Under the pieces are notes generated by a model. It did not search any database. It was not told the DNA's origin and saw only the letters and a list, made by a program, of their open reading frames with translations. DNA of 64,000 nucleotides from Polyangia bacterium (lineage in GTDB: Bacteria; Myxococcota_A; Polyangia; Nannocystales; Nannocystaceae). The DNA is taken from contig JAUIFF010000005.1 of assembly GCA_030429545.1 (NCBI GenBank), positions 1-64,000 on the forward strand. Reading direction: 5' to 3'. Positions 54,889-63,797 of this stretch are shown piece by piece. Position 1 is the first letter of the stretch. Every line of letters starts with the position of its first letter. Made by a program: the position numbers and the translations under genes.

Positions 54889-55497
54889 ATGCAAGGATCC
54901 CAGCAGCCTGGAACTCCCGGATCGATCCAACCGCGAGCTCAACCCCCGGCGGGTTCGGTCGCCCAGCGGCAGGGCAGCGAACTTTATTTTGAGGGCCGGG
55001 CCAAACACACCGCCAAGTTTGGCACCTACCTATTGTGGTGTTTTGTTTGCATCCTAGGTGGCGCACTCGCCTACGGTCTCAATCAGATCGAAGTGATCCG
55101 CGAGCTCGAGTGGCCGCTTTGGGTGTTGTCGTTGCTCGGCACGCCGATGTTGCTGGTGACCTACCTGCGCCACATCACCACCACGTACAAGGTTGGACCA
55201 CGGCGGATCGAGACCGAAAAGGGGATCTTGATCAAGAACGTCGACAGCCTCGAGTTGTGGCGGGTGTTGGACGTGCGCTACGAGCAGTCGCTCCTCGACC
55301 GTATTTTTGGCATCGCCAAGATCCAGCTGATCGGCACCGACCAAACCGACTCGACCCTCGAGATGCACGGGTTGCCCAACCACCGCGAGTTGTTTGAACG
55401 CCTACGCGACGCAGTTCAGGCCGCACGTCAGACGGGTCGTCCAATGGAGTTGGTCGATGGTGGTGAAGGTATGGAGATGCTCGGCGGCGGGATGTGA
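54889..55497 (+). CDS. Membrane protein with bacterial PH domain
   Basis: A 202-residue protein with two hydrophobic helices (about 44-85, YLLWCFVCILGGALAYGL and WPLWVLSLLGTPMLLV) followed by a bPH2 (DUF304-type) domain: TTTYKVGPRRIETEKGIL, SLELWRVLDVRYEQSLLDRI and IQLIGTDQTDSTLEMHGLP. Such proteins are membrane-associated and often linked to envelope stress. The Pro/Gln-rich N-terminal 30 residues are probably disordered. I chose ATG 54889. It stands alone after the SIR2 fusion gene. Confidence 0.8.
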   Translation: MQGSQQPGTPGSIQPRAQPPAGSVAQRQGSELYFEGRAKHTAKFGTYLLWCFVCILGGALAYGLNQIEVIRELEWPLWVLSLLGTPMLLVTYLRHITTTYKVGPRRIETEKGILIKNVDSLELWRVLDVRYEQSLLDRIFGIAKIQLIGTDQTDSTLEMHGLPNHRELFERLRDAVQAARQTGRPMELVDGGEGMEMLGGGM

Positions 55498-55862
55498 GAT
55501 CGGTGGCCAACGGCGTTTGGGTTTGAGTGATCTCCGCGCACAGGTTCAAAAACTTTCGTTCGCGACAGGTGCGTAGGCAATCACTCCATGCAAACCGGAA
55601 TTTTTGAACAGCACTCCGAAGTAATTTTTTGAAATTACAACTGTTTTTAAAACAACTTCCGCGCGTGTACAGCCAACTTGCGGTTGTGGGCGGACGTGGG
55701 TGAGCACCTGCGCACGTCGGTGGTGGAGCACAACGTCACCGCGGTGAAACTAGGGGGTTGTGTTCGGCCGTAGCTCGGTGAATTCTAAGGCGGTCCCGCG
55801 GGCCGACGGCTCTTCGCGGTATCGAAGTCCCCTCGAAGAAGCGATCAGGAAGAGAGCGAGAA
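55498..55862. other. Intergenic region upstream of the roadblock-like gene
   Basis: About 365 bases with an AT-rich core at 55590-55660 that holds the inverted repeat GTAATTT/AAATTAC and T-runs, probably promoter or terminator sequence. No gene seen. A good ribosome site lies just before ATG 55863. Confidence 0.35.
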
Positions 55863-56252
55863 ATGAATCTAAAAGACGTTCGCGAAACGCTCGTCTGGGT
55901 TGAAGAGGAGTTGATGGGAGGTTTAGCCGCCACCGATGTCTTCAGCACGACGTCCGGAATGTCGGTTGCCGGCATCAACAGCAGCCCTAAAGCTTGCGCC
56001 CTCTTCAACGTGGTTTGTCAAAACATCGAGAAGACCATTGCCAAATCGGGACTGCCGGTACCGCAGCATCTCGAGCAAACCATTATCCGCTTGGGTGTCA
56101 ACGGTGAAGTAATTATCGCCGTCGTCGATATCAACAAGAAGTATCGCTGGGGTATGGCTGTTGACTCGTCGAAGGCCCAGCTAGGTATCCTTGTGAGTGT
56201 GGTAATGCCGGATGCCAGTTTACGACTGCGCAAGGCACTCGGCGAGAAGTAG
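55863..56252 (+). CDS. Roadblock/LC7-like single-domain protein
   Basis: A 129-residue protein made of one domain, with LVWVEEELMGGLAATDVFST, TTSGMSVAGINSSPKACALF and VNGEVIIAVVDINKKYRWGM. The alternation of helix and strands recalls roadblock/LC7 (MglB-like) proteins that regulate small GTPases. No GTPase gene is adjacent. AGGAAGAG precedes the ATG at good spacing. A terminator follows, so the gene is a single unit. The family call is moderate. Confidence 0.5.
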   Translation: MNLKDVRETLVWVEEELMGGLAATDVFSTTSGMSVAGINSSPKACALFNVVCQNIEKTIAKSGLPVPQHLEQTIIRLGVNGEVIIAVVDINKKYRWGMAVDSSKAQLGILVSVVMPDASLRLRKALGEK

Positions 56253-56272
56253 CGGGCGTCGACCGTTTAGGG

Positions 56273-56297
56273 GGCCATCGGGACGAGACCGATGGCC
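56273..56297 (+). terminator. Rho-independent terminator
   Basis: Nine-base stem GGCCATCGG/CCGATGGCC with loop GACGAGA, followed by TTTT, 20 bases past the roadblock-like stop. Confidence 0.9.
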
Positions 56298-56507
56298 TTT
56301 TCGTTTGGTTGCCGCTACAATTGTTATGATTGTATAGACAATGAAAATGGCGCGCCGTAGGCTTGACAAGCGGCGCGTTTGTTGCCGGTGGCTGCGTGGT
56401 GCCGGCGATGGCTTGCCCGGACGAACACTGATCGGTCGCAAGCTACGAACCCAGGACACGCCGACATCCAGGGACCGACATGCCCCGTGCGGGTCGTTGA
56501 GGGCGCG

Positions 56508-57893
56508 CTAGAGGTCGATCGACCGCTCGACCTGGCCACCGACAATCACACTCAGACGCGTGGTCTGTGGCGGCGGAATGTATCGCCGCCCCACCCAGGT
56601 GCCGATGATCTGGTCGTCGGCATCAAAGGCCGTCCACTCGCGCAGTGGCTCGCCCTCGTCAAAGCCGGTCGCCGGGGCCTCAAACCCGTTGGGCCCGGGT
56701 TCGATGTCGGCCGAGGCGAGAAACCACTGACCCCCCGGCTCGAGGTCGGGGATCCCAAACAGCAAAATATGGACAGGTTCGTTGCGCCAGTCGCAGTGAA
56801 TATGGCTTTCGTAGAGCTGGATAAACCCGGCGTTCTCGCCCTCACAGCTGGCCTTGAGTTGATTGAGCGAGGCACTGCTACCCCAGAAATCAAACGCGTC
56901 GCCGTACATGTGGCGCGAGTAGGTCGCGCCGCCGACATTGGCATTGTGGGTGGGGTTGCGATAGGCCGAATTGATATTGATAACGCCATTTTGATCGCGG
57001 ACAACTTGCATATGCGCCACCGCATGTGGTTGTAGCAGCACATAGTTTCCCCAGCTCGGTTTGACAAACTCCCCGAGGCCAAAGTTGGGGGCCACTTTGT
57101 CGGCGACGTCGATCATGTCGAGGTCGAGGTAGGCGACAGGTTTGCGGTAGTTGGGGTTGTTGTTGAGCGCGCCCGGGTAGTTGTAGGGCAGGGGGTTGGG
57201 GCTGTGGACCATGTAGCAGGTGTCCCAGTTGTGATCTGGGCCGGGGAAACACAGCAGTTCGGGCTCGGGCTCTGGTTCGGGTTCGGGTTCGGGCTCGGGC
57301 TCCGGTTCGGGCTCGGGCTCGCCGGTGGTCGGGTCACCGGTGGTTGGGTCGCCGGTGGTCGGGTCATCGGTCGGGTCTGTGGGATCGCCGGTTGTCGGCT
57401 CGCCAGTTGGCTCTGGATCGTCAAACGTAATCGTGACCTCGTCGACATCGAGCTGCTCGCCACAGGCATTAAAGCCGCGGGCACTGACCGTGCGGGTGCC
57501 GGCATTGGGAAACTCGTAAATCACCTCAAAGTTGGTTCCGGGCTCGCTGCTTTCGCCAATTAGAAATACGTTCTCAACCCAGTACTCGACGCGGGTGATG
57601 TCCCCCTCGGCCGCGACCTGAAACACGACCGGGTTGGCGGGCATGGGACCTGGCAACACAAAGTCGAGCCCGCCGACCTCGCCGCAGTCTCCGGTGGTTG
57701 AAGGGCCGGCCGTGGTGGTTGGTTCGCCACTCGAATCATTTGTATCTGCATTGGTTTCGGAGTTCCCCTGGGTACCCGCAATCCCCGAGGTTGGCCAGGT
57801 GTCACTGGTCATCTCCTCCGGGTCGGTGCAACCACTGAGGGCCAGCATGACGATTGAAGTAACGGTGAAAATTGTGTGCGCATTTGTCCGCAT
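56508..57893 (-). CDS. M15-type (D-Ala-D-Ala carboxypeptidase-like) lipoprotein
   Basis: A 461-residue lipoprotein. Lipobox ALSGC, a Thr/Ser linker, a beta domain (about 70-160), then a long stretch of TTGDP and EPEPEP repeats. The catalytic part is M15_3-like: ININSAYRNPTHNANVGGAT, SRHMYGDAFDFW (metal His and Asp) and the last metal His in SHIHCDWR. It probably cuts peptidoglycan cross-links or stem peptides. I chose ATG 57893 before the lipobox; the ORF to 57983 adds nothing. Confidence 0.85.
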   Translation of the reverse strand: MRTNAHTIFTVTSIVMLALSGCTDPEEMTSDTWPTSGIAGTQGNSETNADTNDSSGEPTTTAGPSTTGDCGEVGGLDFVLPGPMPANPVVFQVAAEGDITRVEYWVENVFLIGESSEPGTNFEVIYEFPNAGTRTVSARGFNACGEQLDVDEVTITFDDPEPTGEPTTGDPTDPTDDPTTGDPTTGDPTTGEPEPEPEPEPEPEPEPEPEPELLCFPGPDHNWDTCYMVHSPNPLPYNYPGALNNNPNYRKPVAYLDLDMIDVADKVAPNFGLGEFVKPSWGNYVLLQPHAVAHMQVVRDQNGVININSAYRNPTHNANVGGATYSRHMYGDAFDFWGSSASLNQLKASCEGENAGFIQLYESHIHCDWRNEPVHILLFGIPDLEPGGQWFLASADIEPGPNGFEAPATGFDEGEPLREWTAFDADDQIIGTWVGRRYIPPPQTTRLSVIVGGQVERSIDL

Positions 57894-58155
57894 AGGGCGT
57901 ACCTGTGTGTAGATGCCTATGCTCGAAACCCGATGTGACGCAAGGGTTGTCTGCTCAGTTTGGCAAAAACTATGTTTATACAATCATCCTTTTGGGTGAT
58001 ATCTGCCAGTGTGGCGAGTTCAAACGTAGATGTTTGTGCTCAAATGCCACGCAGTTGCCCAATTTGTTGAACGCGCACACGAGCCTGTGCTGGGGGGCCA
58101 AGACCCCAGCTGTCTGTATTCGGACCTAATTGCTCATACAAGCTTTGGGCGGTTC

Positions 58156-58195
58156 GTACCTAGCAGCCTGTGGTTTTTCTCGCGCTGCTAGGTAC
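58156..58195 (-). terminator. Inverted repeat over the mscS stop
   Basis: Perfect 11-base arms GTACCTAGCAG (58156-58166) and CTGCTAGGTAC (58185-58195), with an 18-base loop. It spans the last codons of the channel gene and may serve as its terminator; the loop is long and no T-run follows. Confidence 0.45.
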
Positions 58196-59075
58196 CGAGC
58201 TTGCGCAGCTGAATCGAGGGGTCGACCGTGCGCAGGTGGAGGTCGCGCTGGGGAAACGGAATCTGGATGTCGGCCTGTTGCAGGGCGGCACACAGCGCAA
58301 AGTTTACCTGGCTGCGCAGGCGGTCGGGGAGCGCCACCATCGTCTCGGTATATGCATATAAAATAAAGTCGAGGGAAGAGTCGCCAAAGCCCTTAAAGAT
58401 GACCTCTGGGGCCGGCTTGCTGAGAATTTCGGGGTGGTCTTCGGCGACCTTGAGCAGGCAGGCTTCGACCCTGCGTGGGTCGCTGCCATAGGCTACGCCA
58501 ATCGGAAACTGAAACCGCACTTGGCGATCGTTGTGGGTGAGGTTGATAACCGACTCCGAAATGATCTTGGCGTTGGGCACTAAAATCGTGACGTTGTCGT
58601 TGGTCCGCACCAGGGTGATCCGCGACCAGATTTCGACCACGGTGCCGGTGATGTCATCGACCATCACCCGGTCGCCGATGCGAATTGGTCGCTCGAACAT
58701 GATGATCAGACCGCTGACAAAGTTTTCAGCGATTTTCTGCAGCCCGAGTCCGAGACCAATGCCGACGGTCGACAGCACAATCACGAGACTGCTGAGCTCG
58801 ATCCCGACGGTCGGCAGGCCAATGAGTACACCGGCAACCCAGACGAAGTAGGAGGCGACCCGGCCGGTGGTGAACTTGATGTCGTCGTCCACCCGGCTGC
58901 GCGACAGTAGCAGCGGCACCAGCCGGCTGCGCACCAGCTTGGCAATCACCGCGACCGCCGCGATAAACAGGACGATCCGAAATAGCAAGGCCGGGGTCAC
59001 CGCGATTTCCCCAAGGCTAAACAGATGGGTCCCCATCATCTCGGAGAAGGAGTCGAGTGGGCCGGCGAGGAGCAT
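58188..59075 (-). CDS. Small-conductance mechanosensitive channel (MscS family)
   Basis: A 295-residue membrane protein with three hydrophobic helices in the first 130 residues and the family blocks VGIGLGLGLQKIAENFVSGL (the pore helix), then IMFERPIRIGDRVMVDDITG and WSRITLVRTNDNVTILVPN. The C-terminal half is the cytoplasmic cage. It opens on membrane tension to release osmolytes under hypo-osmotic shock. The start is ATG 59075. It seems to be a single gene. Confidence 0.93.
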   Translation of the reverse strand: MLLAGPLDSFSEMMGTHLFSLGEIAVTPALLFRIVLFIAAVAVIAKLVRSRLVPLLLSRSRVDDDIKFTTGRVASYFVWVAGVLIGLPTVGIELSSLVIVLSTVGIGLGLGLQKIAENFVSGLIIMFERPIRIGDRVMVDDITGTVVEIWSRITLVRTNDNVTILVPNAKIISESVINLTHNDRQVRFQFPIGVAYGSDPRRVEACLLKVAEDHPEILSKPAPEVIFKGFGDSSLDFILYAYTETMVALPDRLRSQVNFALCAALQQADIQIPFPQRDLHLRTVDPSIQLRKLGT

Positions 59076-59162
59076 GGGCGCGACGATAAAGCGGCCGCGC
59101 AGGGGAGCCTATTTCGTTGCAATTTTCGCCGAGCAACCGGGCTGCCGGCAGGGGTAGCAGGA

Positions 59163-60491
59163 CTACTCGGGGTTCATGATGATCGAGAACTCGAGGTTGG
59201 TCTTGCCGTTTTGGATGATGTTGTCGTTGCCCTCGCAATCGGCGGGGTTGTTGGACATGCAATGGTGGATCAGAAAGCTGACGATCCACGGGCGGGCGGT
59301 GAAATCCTCGGGCACGGGCGCGCCCTTGGCCCACAGCTCGTGGCGAAACCCGGTGAAGTTTTGCAGGCTGGGGCACTCCTGCTGCTTGTCGCCGTCGGGC
59401 TCGTTTTGGTCGGGCTCGAGCGGGCACAGGCCAATGCACCCATCGGCATCGTCGGCACAGGCTCCCCCGCCAAACGGCGAGCCGGTGAACTCGGCGATAC
59501 TCTTGTAGGTACACGGGTTGCCGCAGTTGTTCTCAACCAAAAACGAGGGCTCGGCCTCGCCATCAAACTTGATCGGGGTGTCGAGCTTGAACGTGCCGGT
59601 GGCGGGGACGAGGTGGTCGCCGCCCTGGTGCGTCCCGGTGATCTCGTAGGCGCCCGGGGCTTGGTTGGTTTGCGAGGCGCAGTAGGGCGCATAGAACGTG
59701 GCGCCAGACTGCTCGGCGGCGACGATCCATGCCCAGGTGCCGTAGGTGGTCTCGGCGACAAACCCCTCGGTCAGGCAGGTGTCGGCATTGACCTGGACCC
59801 CCTCGGGGATCTTGCCGTTGCCGTAGCCCCCGGGCGTGCTGCAGACGATGTCCTCGCCGTTGCCACCCACCACGTAGTCGAGCAGGCTCATGCCCGGAAG
59901 TAGGCACGGGGTGTCGAGCCCGGTGAGGTCGACATGGGCTTTTTCGTTGACATTAATTGTGCATACATTGACCTCTTGGTTGCCACCGCTGTCGTCGACC
60001 GTAATCGTGACATCGTAGCTACCCGCGGTCGTTGGCGCGCCGTAGATAAAGCCGGTCACGGGCACGAGCTCGAGGCCCTCGGGGAGACCGTCGGCGGTGA
60101 TGGTGTACGACGGCACCCCGCCGCTGACCTCGACCGTGTGTTCAAACTCGGCATCGACGGCGGCCTTGGGGATCATCCCGCAGTCGAACAGCAGCTCGTC
60201 GGAGGAGGTCTCGCTGGTGGTCTCAGAATCGCTCGTGGTCGGACCGGCGGTGGTCGGTGTTGTCGTCGTTGGGGTGGTATCGGTCGCCGTAGCCGTCGTA
60301 TCGGTGTCGGTTGTTGTCCCCTCACTGTCCGTGTCGGACTCGGTTTCGGTCATGTCGGCGGTGGTCGAACCCGAGGCCGAGTTGCCCGAACCCGAGGCGG
60401 TATCTCCCCCGCCACAGCCGACAGCTAGCAGCAGGGCAAGGGCTGGGGTCAAAACGACAGTGCTTTTGCGGACGTAAAAAAGTGTAGACAT
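59163..60491 (-). CDS. Hypothetical lipoprotein with putative Ig domain
   Basis: A 442-residue lipoprotein. Lipobox LAVGC, a long Thr/Asp/Ser linker, then VSGGVPSYTITADGLPEGLE, an Ig-like putative domain with GAPTTAGSYDVTITV (about 140-180). A Cys-rich unknown part (about 200-442) follows, with CSTPGGYGNGK and CIGLCPLEPDQ. I chose ATG 60491 because the ribosome site GGAG lies seven bases upstream; ATG 60503 is also in frame. Function unknown, probably on the cell surface. Confidence 0.7.
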   Translation of the reverse strand: MSTLFYVRKSTVVLTPALALLLAVGCGGGDTASGSGNSASGSTTADMTETESDTDSEGTTTDTDTTATATDTTPTTTTPTTAGPTTSDSETTSETSSDELLFDCGMIPKAAVDAEFEHTVEVSGGVPSYTITADGLPEGLELVPVTGFIYGAPTTAGSYDVTITVDDSGGNQEVNVCTINVNEKAHVDLTGLDTPCLLPGMSLLDYVVGGNGEDIVCSTPGGYGNGKIPEGVQVNADTCLTEGFVAETTYGTWAWIVAAEQSGATFYAPYCASQTNQAPGAYEITGTHQGGDHLVPATGTFKLDTPIKFDGEAEPSFLVENNCGNPCTYKSIAEFTGSPFGGGACADDADGCIGLCPLEPDQNEPDGDKQQECPSLQNFTGFRHELWAKGAPVPEDFTARPWIVSFLIHHCMSNNPADCEGNDNIIQNGKTNLEFSIIMNPE

Positions 60492-60743
60492 GCCAATCTC
60501 CATGCGCGGGACCACGCCGATGCAGGTGTTGTGAATCTATCACCATCGCCCCTGGGTTTTCGCCGCCATGTTTTCGTGGCACCTAACGGATATCTCACCC
60601 CCCGACTTGCACCTGCACGGGGTTTCGCCAAACACATTCGCGCCGGGTGTCGCACCTGCGCATGGTCTCAGCAGGTTGATTTCGCCGTAAACGCCAGCTG
60701 CTGCTGCAAAATCTGGGGAGTATGCGAAAGTGGTGCTTACGCG

Positions 60744-62234
60744 ATGTCGACAACGCCAGACCTCATCGTCGTTAGCGACCTCCATATCGGTCTCGGGAAA
60801 AACCCGGAGACCGGCCGCTACTATGAGCTAGAGGCGTTTTTTTACGACGACGACTTTCGTAGTTTTTGCGTCCATTTGTGCGAGCGAGCGCAGGCCGAAG
60901 CCCGTCCGTTTCGCCTGCTGCTCAACGGCGATACCTTCGATCTCTTGCGGATCGACAAGGTTCCGACAACCGCCGGAGCGACCATGCGGGAGCGTCGTTT
61001 CGGCCCGGCCATGACCCCGGAAATAGCGACCGCGATGATGGCCCAGATCGTCGCTGGGCACCCTGTGTTTCTCGATGCCCTCGCACATGTACTTGCATGT
61101 GGCTATGAGGTCATTTTTTTGCCTGGCAACCACGACTTGGAGATCCAATGGCCCTCGGTCGAGGCTGAGATCCGCAACGCGATCCTGCAACGGATTACCC
61201 TGCACCACGGCGAACAGCGGCGCGATGAGGTTGCCGGCAAGCTGCAATTTCGGCCGTGGTTTTACCACGAGCCCGGCCGGGTGTGGATCGAGCACGGGTG
61301 CCAGTACGACCCGGAGAACGCGTTTCGCTACCTGTTGCGGACCAACATCGAGTCGGAGCAGGAACTCGCCGGCACCGAGGTCGACCAGCCGCTCGGCAAC
61401 TTTTTTCAGCGCTACCTCTACAACGCGTTTGGCCACATCACGTTTATCGTGCCGAGCACCCGGGCCAACCTGCGCTACTTCAAGTGGCTGGTGGTCCACC
61501 AACCAAACCTGTTGCTGCGGGTGGTTGCCAGCCACGCCCGGTTTTGGTGGCAGGTGGTTCGCCGGGTCACGCGGGCCAAGGGGTCGACCAAACGCAAGTT
61601 GCAAAAGGCCCACAACACCAAGTTGCACGAGCTCGCCGACAGTTCCGGTTTGGGGCAACGCCTGCACGCGATCGATGCCCTCAAAACGGTCCGCGGCGAC
61701 ATTAGCCAAACCGTGCGCAGCCTCGGGTGGCAGGCCCTACGGGTGCTTGGGGCTGCGACTTTGGTCGGGCTTTTAACCCTCGGTTTGTGGTTTGCCGGGT
61801 TTCACCTCATCGGCCAGCTGCGCGGCGGTTTTTTTGTGAAAGCTGCCCTATTTTTGCTACTCGACTTTCTGTTTTTGCTGCTCGCCATGGGCGGTATTGC
61901 ATATGCACTTTTGCGGAGTGCAGCCGGGCCCGCAAACCGGCCGTTACGCCGGGCAGCCCGCAAGATTGCCGAGTACCTGCGGGTTCCGTTGGTTGTGTTT
62001 GGCCACACCCACGACGAGATTTTGTGGAAGTTAAGCCCCCGCGGCGGGGGGGCGAGTTGGTACTTCAACACCGGGACCTGGATCGCGGTGTTTACCCACG
62101 ATGTCCTGATCCCACGCGACCGGGTGCAGTACACATTTTTGCATATTCACGGGCATGAGGCCGAACTGCGGCACTGGAGTCCGGGGCGGGGCGCGGACCT
62201 GCCGGTGGTGTTGCTCGACGAGCATGATGCCTGA
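60744..62234 (+). CDS. Calcineurin-like metallophosphoesterase with membrane segments
   Basis: A 496-residue metallophosphoesterase. Motifs: LIVVSDLHIG (D-x-H), LNGDTFDLL (GD), LPGNHDLEI (GNHD) and VFGHTHDEI (GHxH), all intact. An insert of about 200 residues separates the second and last motifs and contains two hydrophobic helices (ATLVGLLTLGLWFAGFHLIG and LLLDFLFLLLAMGGIAYALL). Its substrate may be a lipid or nucleotide; the LpxH family is similar in motif style. ATG 60744 fits the domain start, and the ORF from 60531 is longer without similarity. The lipoprotein gene downstream follows at 120 bases. Confidence 0.88.
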   Translation: MSTTPDLIVVSDLHIGLGKNPETGRYYELEAFFYDDDFRSFCVHLCERAQAEARPFRLLLNGDTFDLLRIDKVPTTAGATMRERRFGPAMTPEIATAMMAQIVAGHPVFLDALAHVLACGYEVIFLPGNHDLEIQWPSVEAEIRNAILQRITLHHGEQRRDEVAGKLQFRPWFYHEPGRVWIEHGCQYDPENAFRYLLRTNIESEQELAGTEVDQPLGNFFQRYLYNAFGHITFIVPSTRANLRYFKWLVVHQPNLLLRVVASHARFWWQVVRRVTRAKGSTKRKLQKAHNTKLHELADSSGLGQRLHAIDALKTVRGDISQTVRSLGWQALRVLGAATLVGLLTLGLWFAGFHLIGQLRGGFFVKAALFLLLDFLFLLLAMGGIAYALLRSAAGPANRPLRRAARKIAEYLRVPLVVFGHTHDEILWKLSPRGGGASWYFNTGTWIAVFTHDVLIPRDRVQYTFLHIHGHEAELRHWSPGRGADLPVVLLDEHDA

Positions 62235-62355
62235 TTTTATTGTGCATACACTCAAGCCGGCTCGGCACCCACGGCGAATGGACTTTGCGACTGCGTTTTT
62301 GACGGGCAAACGCGCGCGTACCCCAGGCGGTCGTTTGTGTGGCAAACTAAGGCCT

Positions 62356-62877
62356 ATGCGCTCCGGTTTACTGATTGTCGCCCTCGCTTCTGGCCTCGGT
62401 CCTAGCCTCGGTTTTGGCCTCGGGTGTACCGCCATGTCCCAAAACATCAAGGGCCAGGAACTGTCCTACCGCGGGACCTGGTACTGCGAGAAGCAGGGCT
62501 GTGCGGAGTCGGATATGGTCGCGTCGCGGCGGGGTGGCAAAAACGGGGAGGTCCGGTTTCACAGCGCCAAGCTCAACCCGCGGGCGGCGATGGTGTTTAC
62601 CGCCGCAGCGCCGTTTAGCCGGCTCGAGGCGACCGTGACTGATTGCGCGGGGACAGCCGTGGCCCTGCCCGAGGAGGCCTTTCGCGCGCCGGGAAGTCAC
62701 GACGTCGGCGACTCGGCGGTCCACGAAAGTTGGCTGATTTTGGTCGACGGGCCGGTGATGCGCGAGCATCTCAAGTTTGGTGCGGACACCGGTTGCGACA
62801 CGATCGAGGTCGCGGCAACCGCCCACTGGGACGACGGCCGGAGCTTTACGCTACGAGCTGGGATCAAGAGCCAGTAG
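62356..62877 (+). CDS. Hypothetical lipoprotein
   Basis: A 173-residue protein with a hydrophobic N-terminus and GFGLGC as possible lipobox (residue 24). Two Cys pairs (WYCEKQGC, and later TDCAGTAVALP plus GCDTIEVAA) may form disulfides. The body is beta-rich with no recognised domain. I chose ATG 62356, as the ORF from 62155 overlaps the phosphoesterase gene. It may be co-transcribed with that gene. Confidence 0.55.
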   Translation: MRSGLLIVALASGLGPSLGFGLGCTAMSQNIKGQELSYRGTWYCEKQGCAESDMVASRRGGKNGEVRFHSAKLNPRAAMVFTAAAPFSRLEATVTDCAGTAVALPEEAFRAPGSHDVGDSAVHESWLILVDGPVMREHLKFGADTGCDTIEVAATAHWDDGRSFTLRAGIKSQ

Positions 62878-63053
62878 GGCAGCCGACTTTGGGCCGGTGC
62901 AGGAGCTCGTCACCGACTTCGGTTTCCTCAATCGAGCAGGGCTCGGTGAGGTATATGCATGTGCAATATGTGCGGTGGTGGCAGCCCATCGGCGTGACGC
63001 AATCAAGGCCAGTTTGTACTGCGTCTGGCAGCAACCGACGGAGGTTGACCTGG

Positions 63054-63225
63054 TGCGTGTGGTAACCGAGGGAGTTTGACGCTGCGCTCAGAGCTCGTCT
63101 GAGTACCCGCCGAGCTGGTAGCCAGCCCGGCTTGGAGTTCTTGGTCGAGCCCATCAGGCGAGTCTGATGCGTGTGGCAACCGACAGGTTTGACGCTGCAC
63201 TCAGAGTTCGTCCGAGTACCCGCCG
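63054..63225. repeat. Two direct repeats of about 59 bases
   Basis: Copy 1 (63054-63112) and copy 2 (63168-63225) share TGCGTGTGG, AACCGA, TTTGACGCTGC, CTCAGAG and GTACCCGCCG, differing by a few substitutions and one base. Fragments of the same phrase occur at about 63026. They sit in the 440-base gap between convergent genes. No gene or motif is seen in them. Confidence 0.6.
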
Positions 63226-63317
63226 GCCAGGTTGCCGCCTGTCGTCGCGTTCGCACCCGTTTGAGGCAGACGTGAACTGTTGACGATACAAGAATGCTGC
63301 GCGAGCCGGGACGGGGC

Positions 63318-63704
63318 CTAGCGGCCGCGCAGGCGGTCGAGCTTTCGCCTGTCTCGTTTACTCGGGCGGCCGAGGCCACGTTCGCGGCTGACTTCGACAC
63401 CGACCTCCTCCTTGGGCGGCGGCGGTGGGGTCTTGTCGATGTAGAGCTCGCGGGCCACCGATGCCGGGCCGCGGCGTTCGCTGAGGGCGGCGACGTCGAG
63501 GATGCGATCGCCCCGGCTTGTGCGAATCACGATGTGGTCGCCGGGACGTACCATTTTGGAGGCCTTGGCCGAGGTGCCGTTGAGCTTGACGTGGCCGGCG
63601 GCACAGGCCTGGCTGGCGAGGCTGCGGGTACGAAAGCACCGGGCCACCCACAGCCACCGGTCGAGGCGGACGGCTTGCAGTTCCTGTGTCGATGTCGAAC
63701 CCAT
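63318..63704 (-). CDS. hslR: S4-domain protein, Hsp15-like
   Basis: A 128-residue RNA-binding protein. The S4 domain covers residues about 12-75 (VRLDRWLWVARCFRTRSLAS, then GHVKLNGTSAKASKMVRPGD). A basic, Pro-rich tail (TPPPPPKEEVG, PSKRDRRKLDRLRGR) follows, as in Hsp15, which rescues 50S subunits carrying nascent chains after heat shock. The length fits the family. A terminator lies upstream of its start, separating it from the partial gene at the edge. Confidence 0.85.
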   Translation of the reverse strand: MGSTSTQELQAVRLDRWLWVARCFRTRSLASQACAAGHVKLNGTSAKASKMVRPGDHIVIRTSRGDRILDVAALSERRGPASVARELYIDKTPPPPPKEEVGVEVSRERGLGRPSKRDRRKLDRLRGR

Positions 63705-63738
63705 GACCCTTTGATCATCGGCGATGGCGGCTTAAATT

Positions 63739-63770
63739 GCGAGCCCGCTCGGGGATGCGAGCGGGCTTGC
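63739..63770 (-). terminator. Strong hairpin, terminator for the gene at the right edge
   Basis: Thirteen-base stem GCGAGCCCGCTCG/CGAGCGGGCTTGC with one G-U pair and a six-base loop, 28 bases past the stop of the partial leftward gene. The T-run is poor on both strands. Confidence 0.7.
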
Positions 63771-63797
63771 AGTTGGTCGCTGCCGAAGTTGGCCCGT

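Larger units (their letters stand above)
311..62965. repeat. Highly iterated degenerate palindrome TGYNNRTRCA (about 85 copies)
   Basis: Hand scan on both strands for TGYNNRTRCA or its complement TGYAYNNRCA. First bases of the copies found: 311, 2644, 3065, 4057, 4399, 4684, 4938, 5147, 5974, 6836, 6938, 10217, 10289, 11009, 11451, 11983, 12472, 13078, 13447, 14602, 15769, 15970, 17166, 17643, 18205, 18630, 21833, 22770, 23692, 24144, 24164, 24789, 25933, 27457, 27634, 27682, 29417, 29945, 30134, 31385, 32299, 32774, 33117, 33990, 36062, 36652, 36865, 36879, 37264, 37375, 37734, 37846, 38125, 39209, 39560, 40542, 41041, 41880, 42336, 42570, 43202, 43350, 43692, 44872, 45615, 46765, 47654, 49027, 49059, 50150, 52475, 52495, 53067, 53601, 54736, 56331, 57741, 57973, 58131, 59958, 60608, 61088, 61898, 62241, 62956. 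Most also have A or T on both flanks. A few may be missed or off by a base. Confidence 0.75.
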
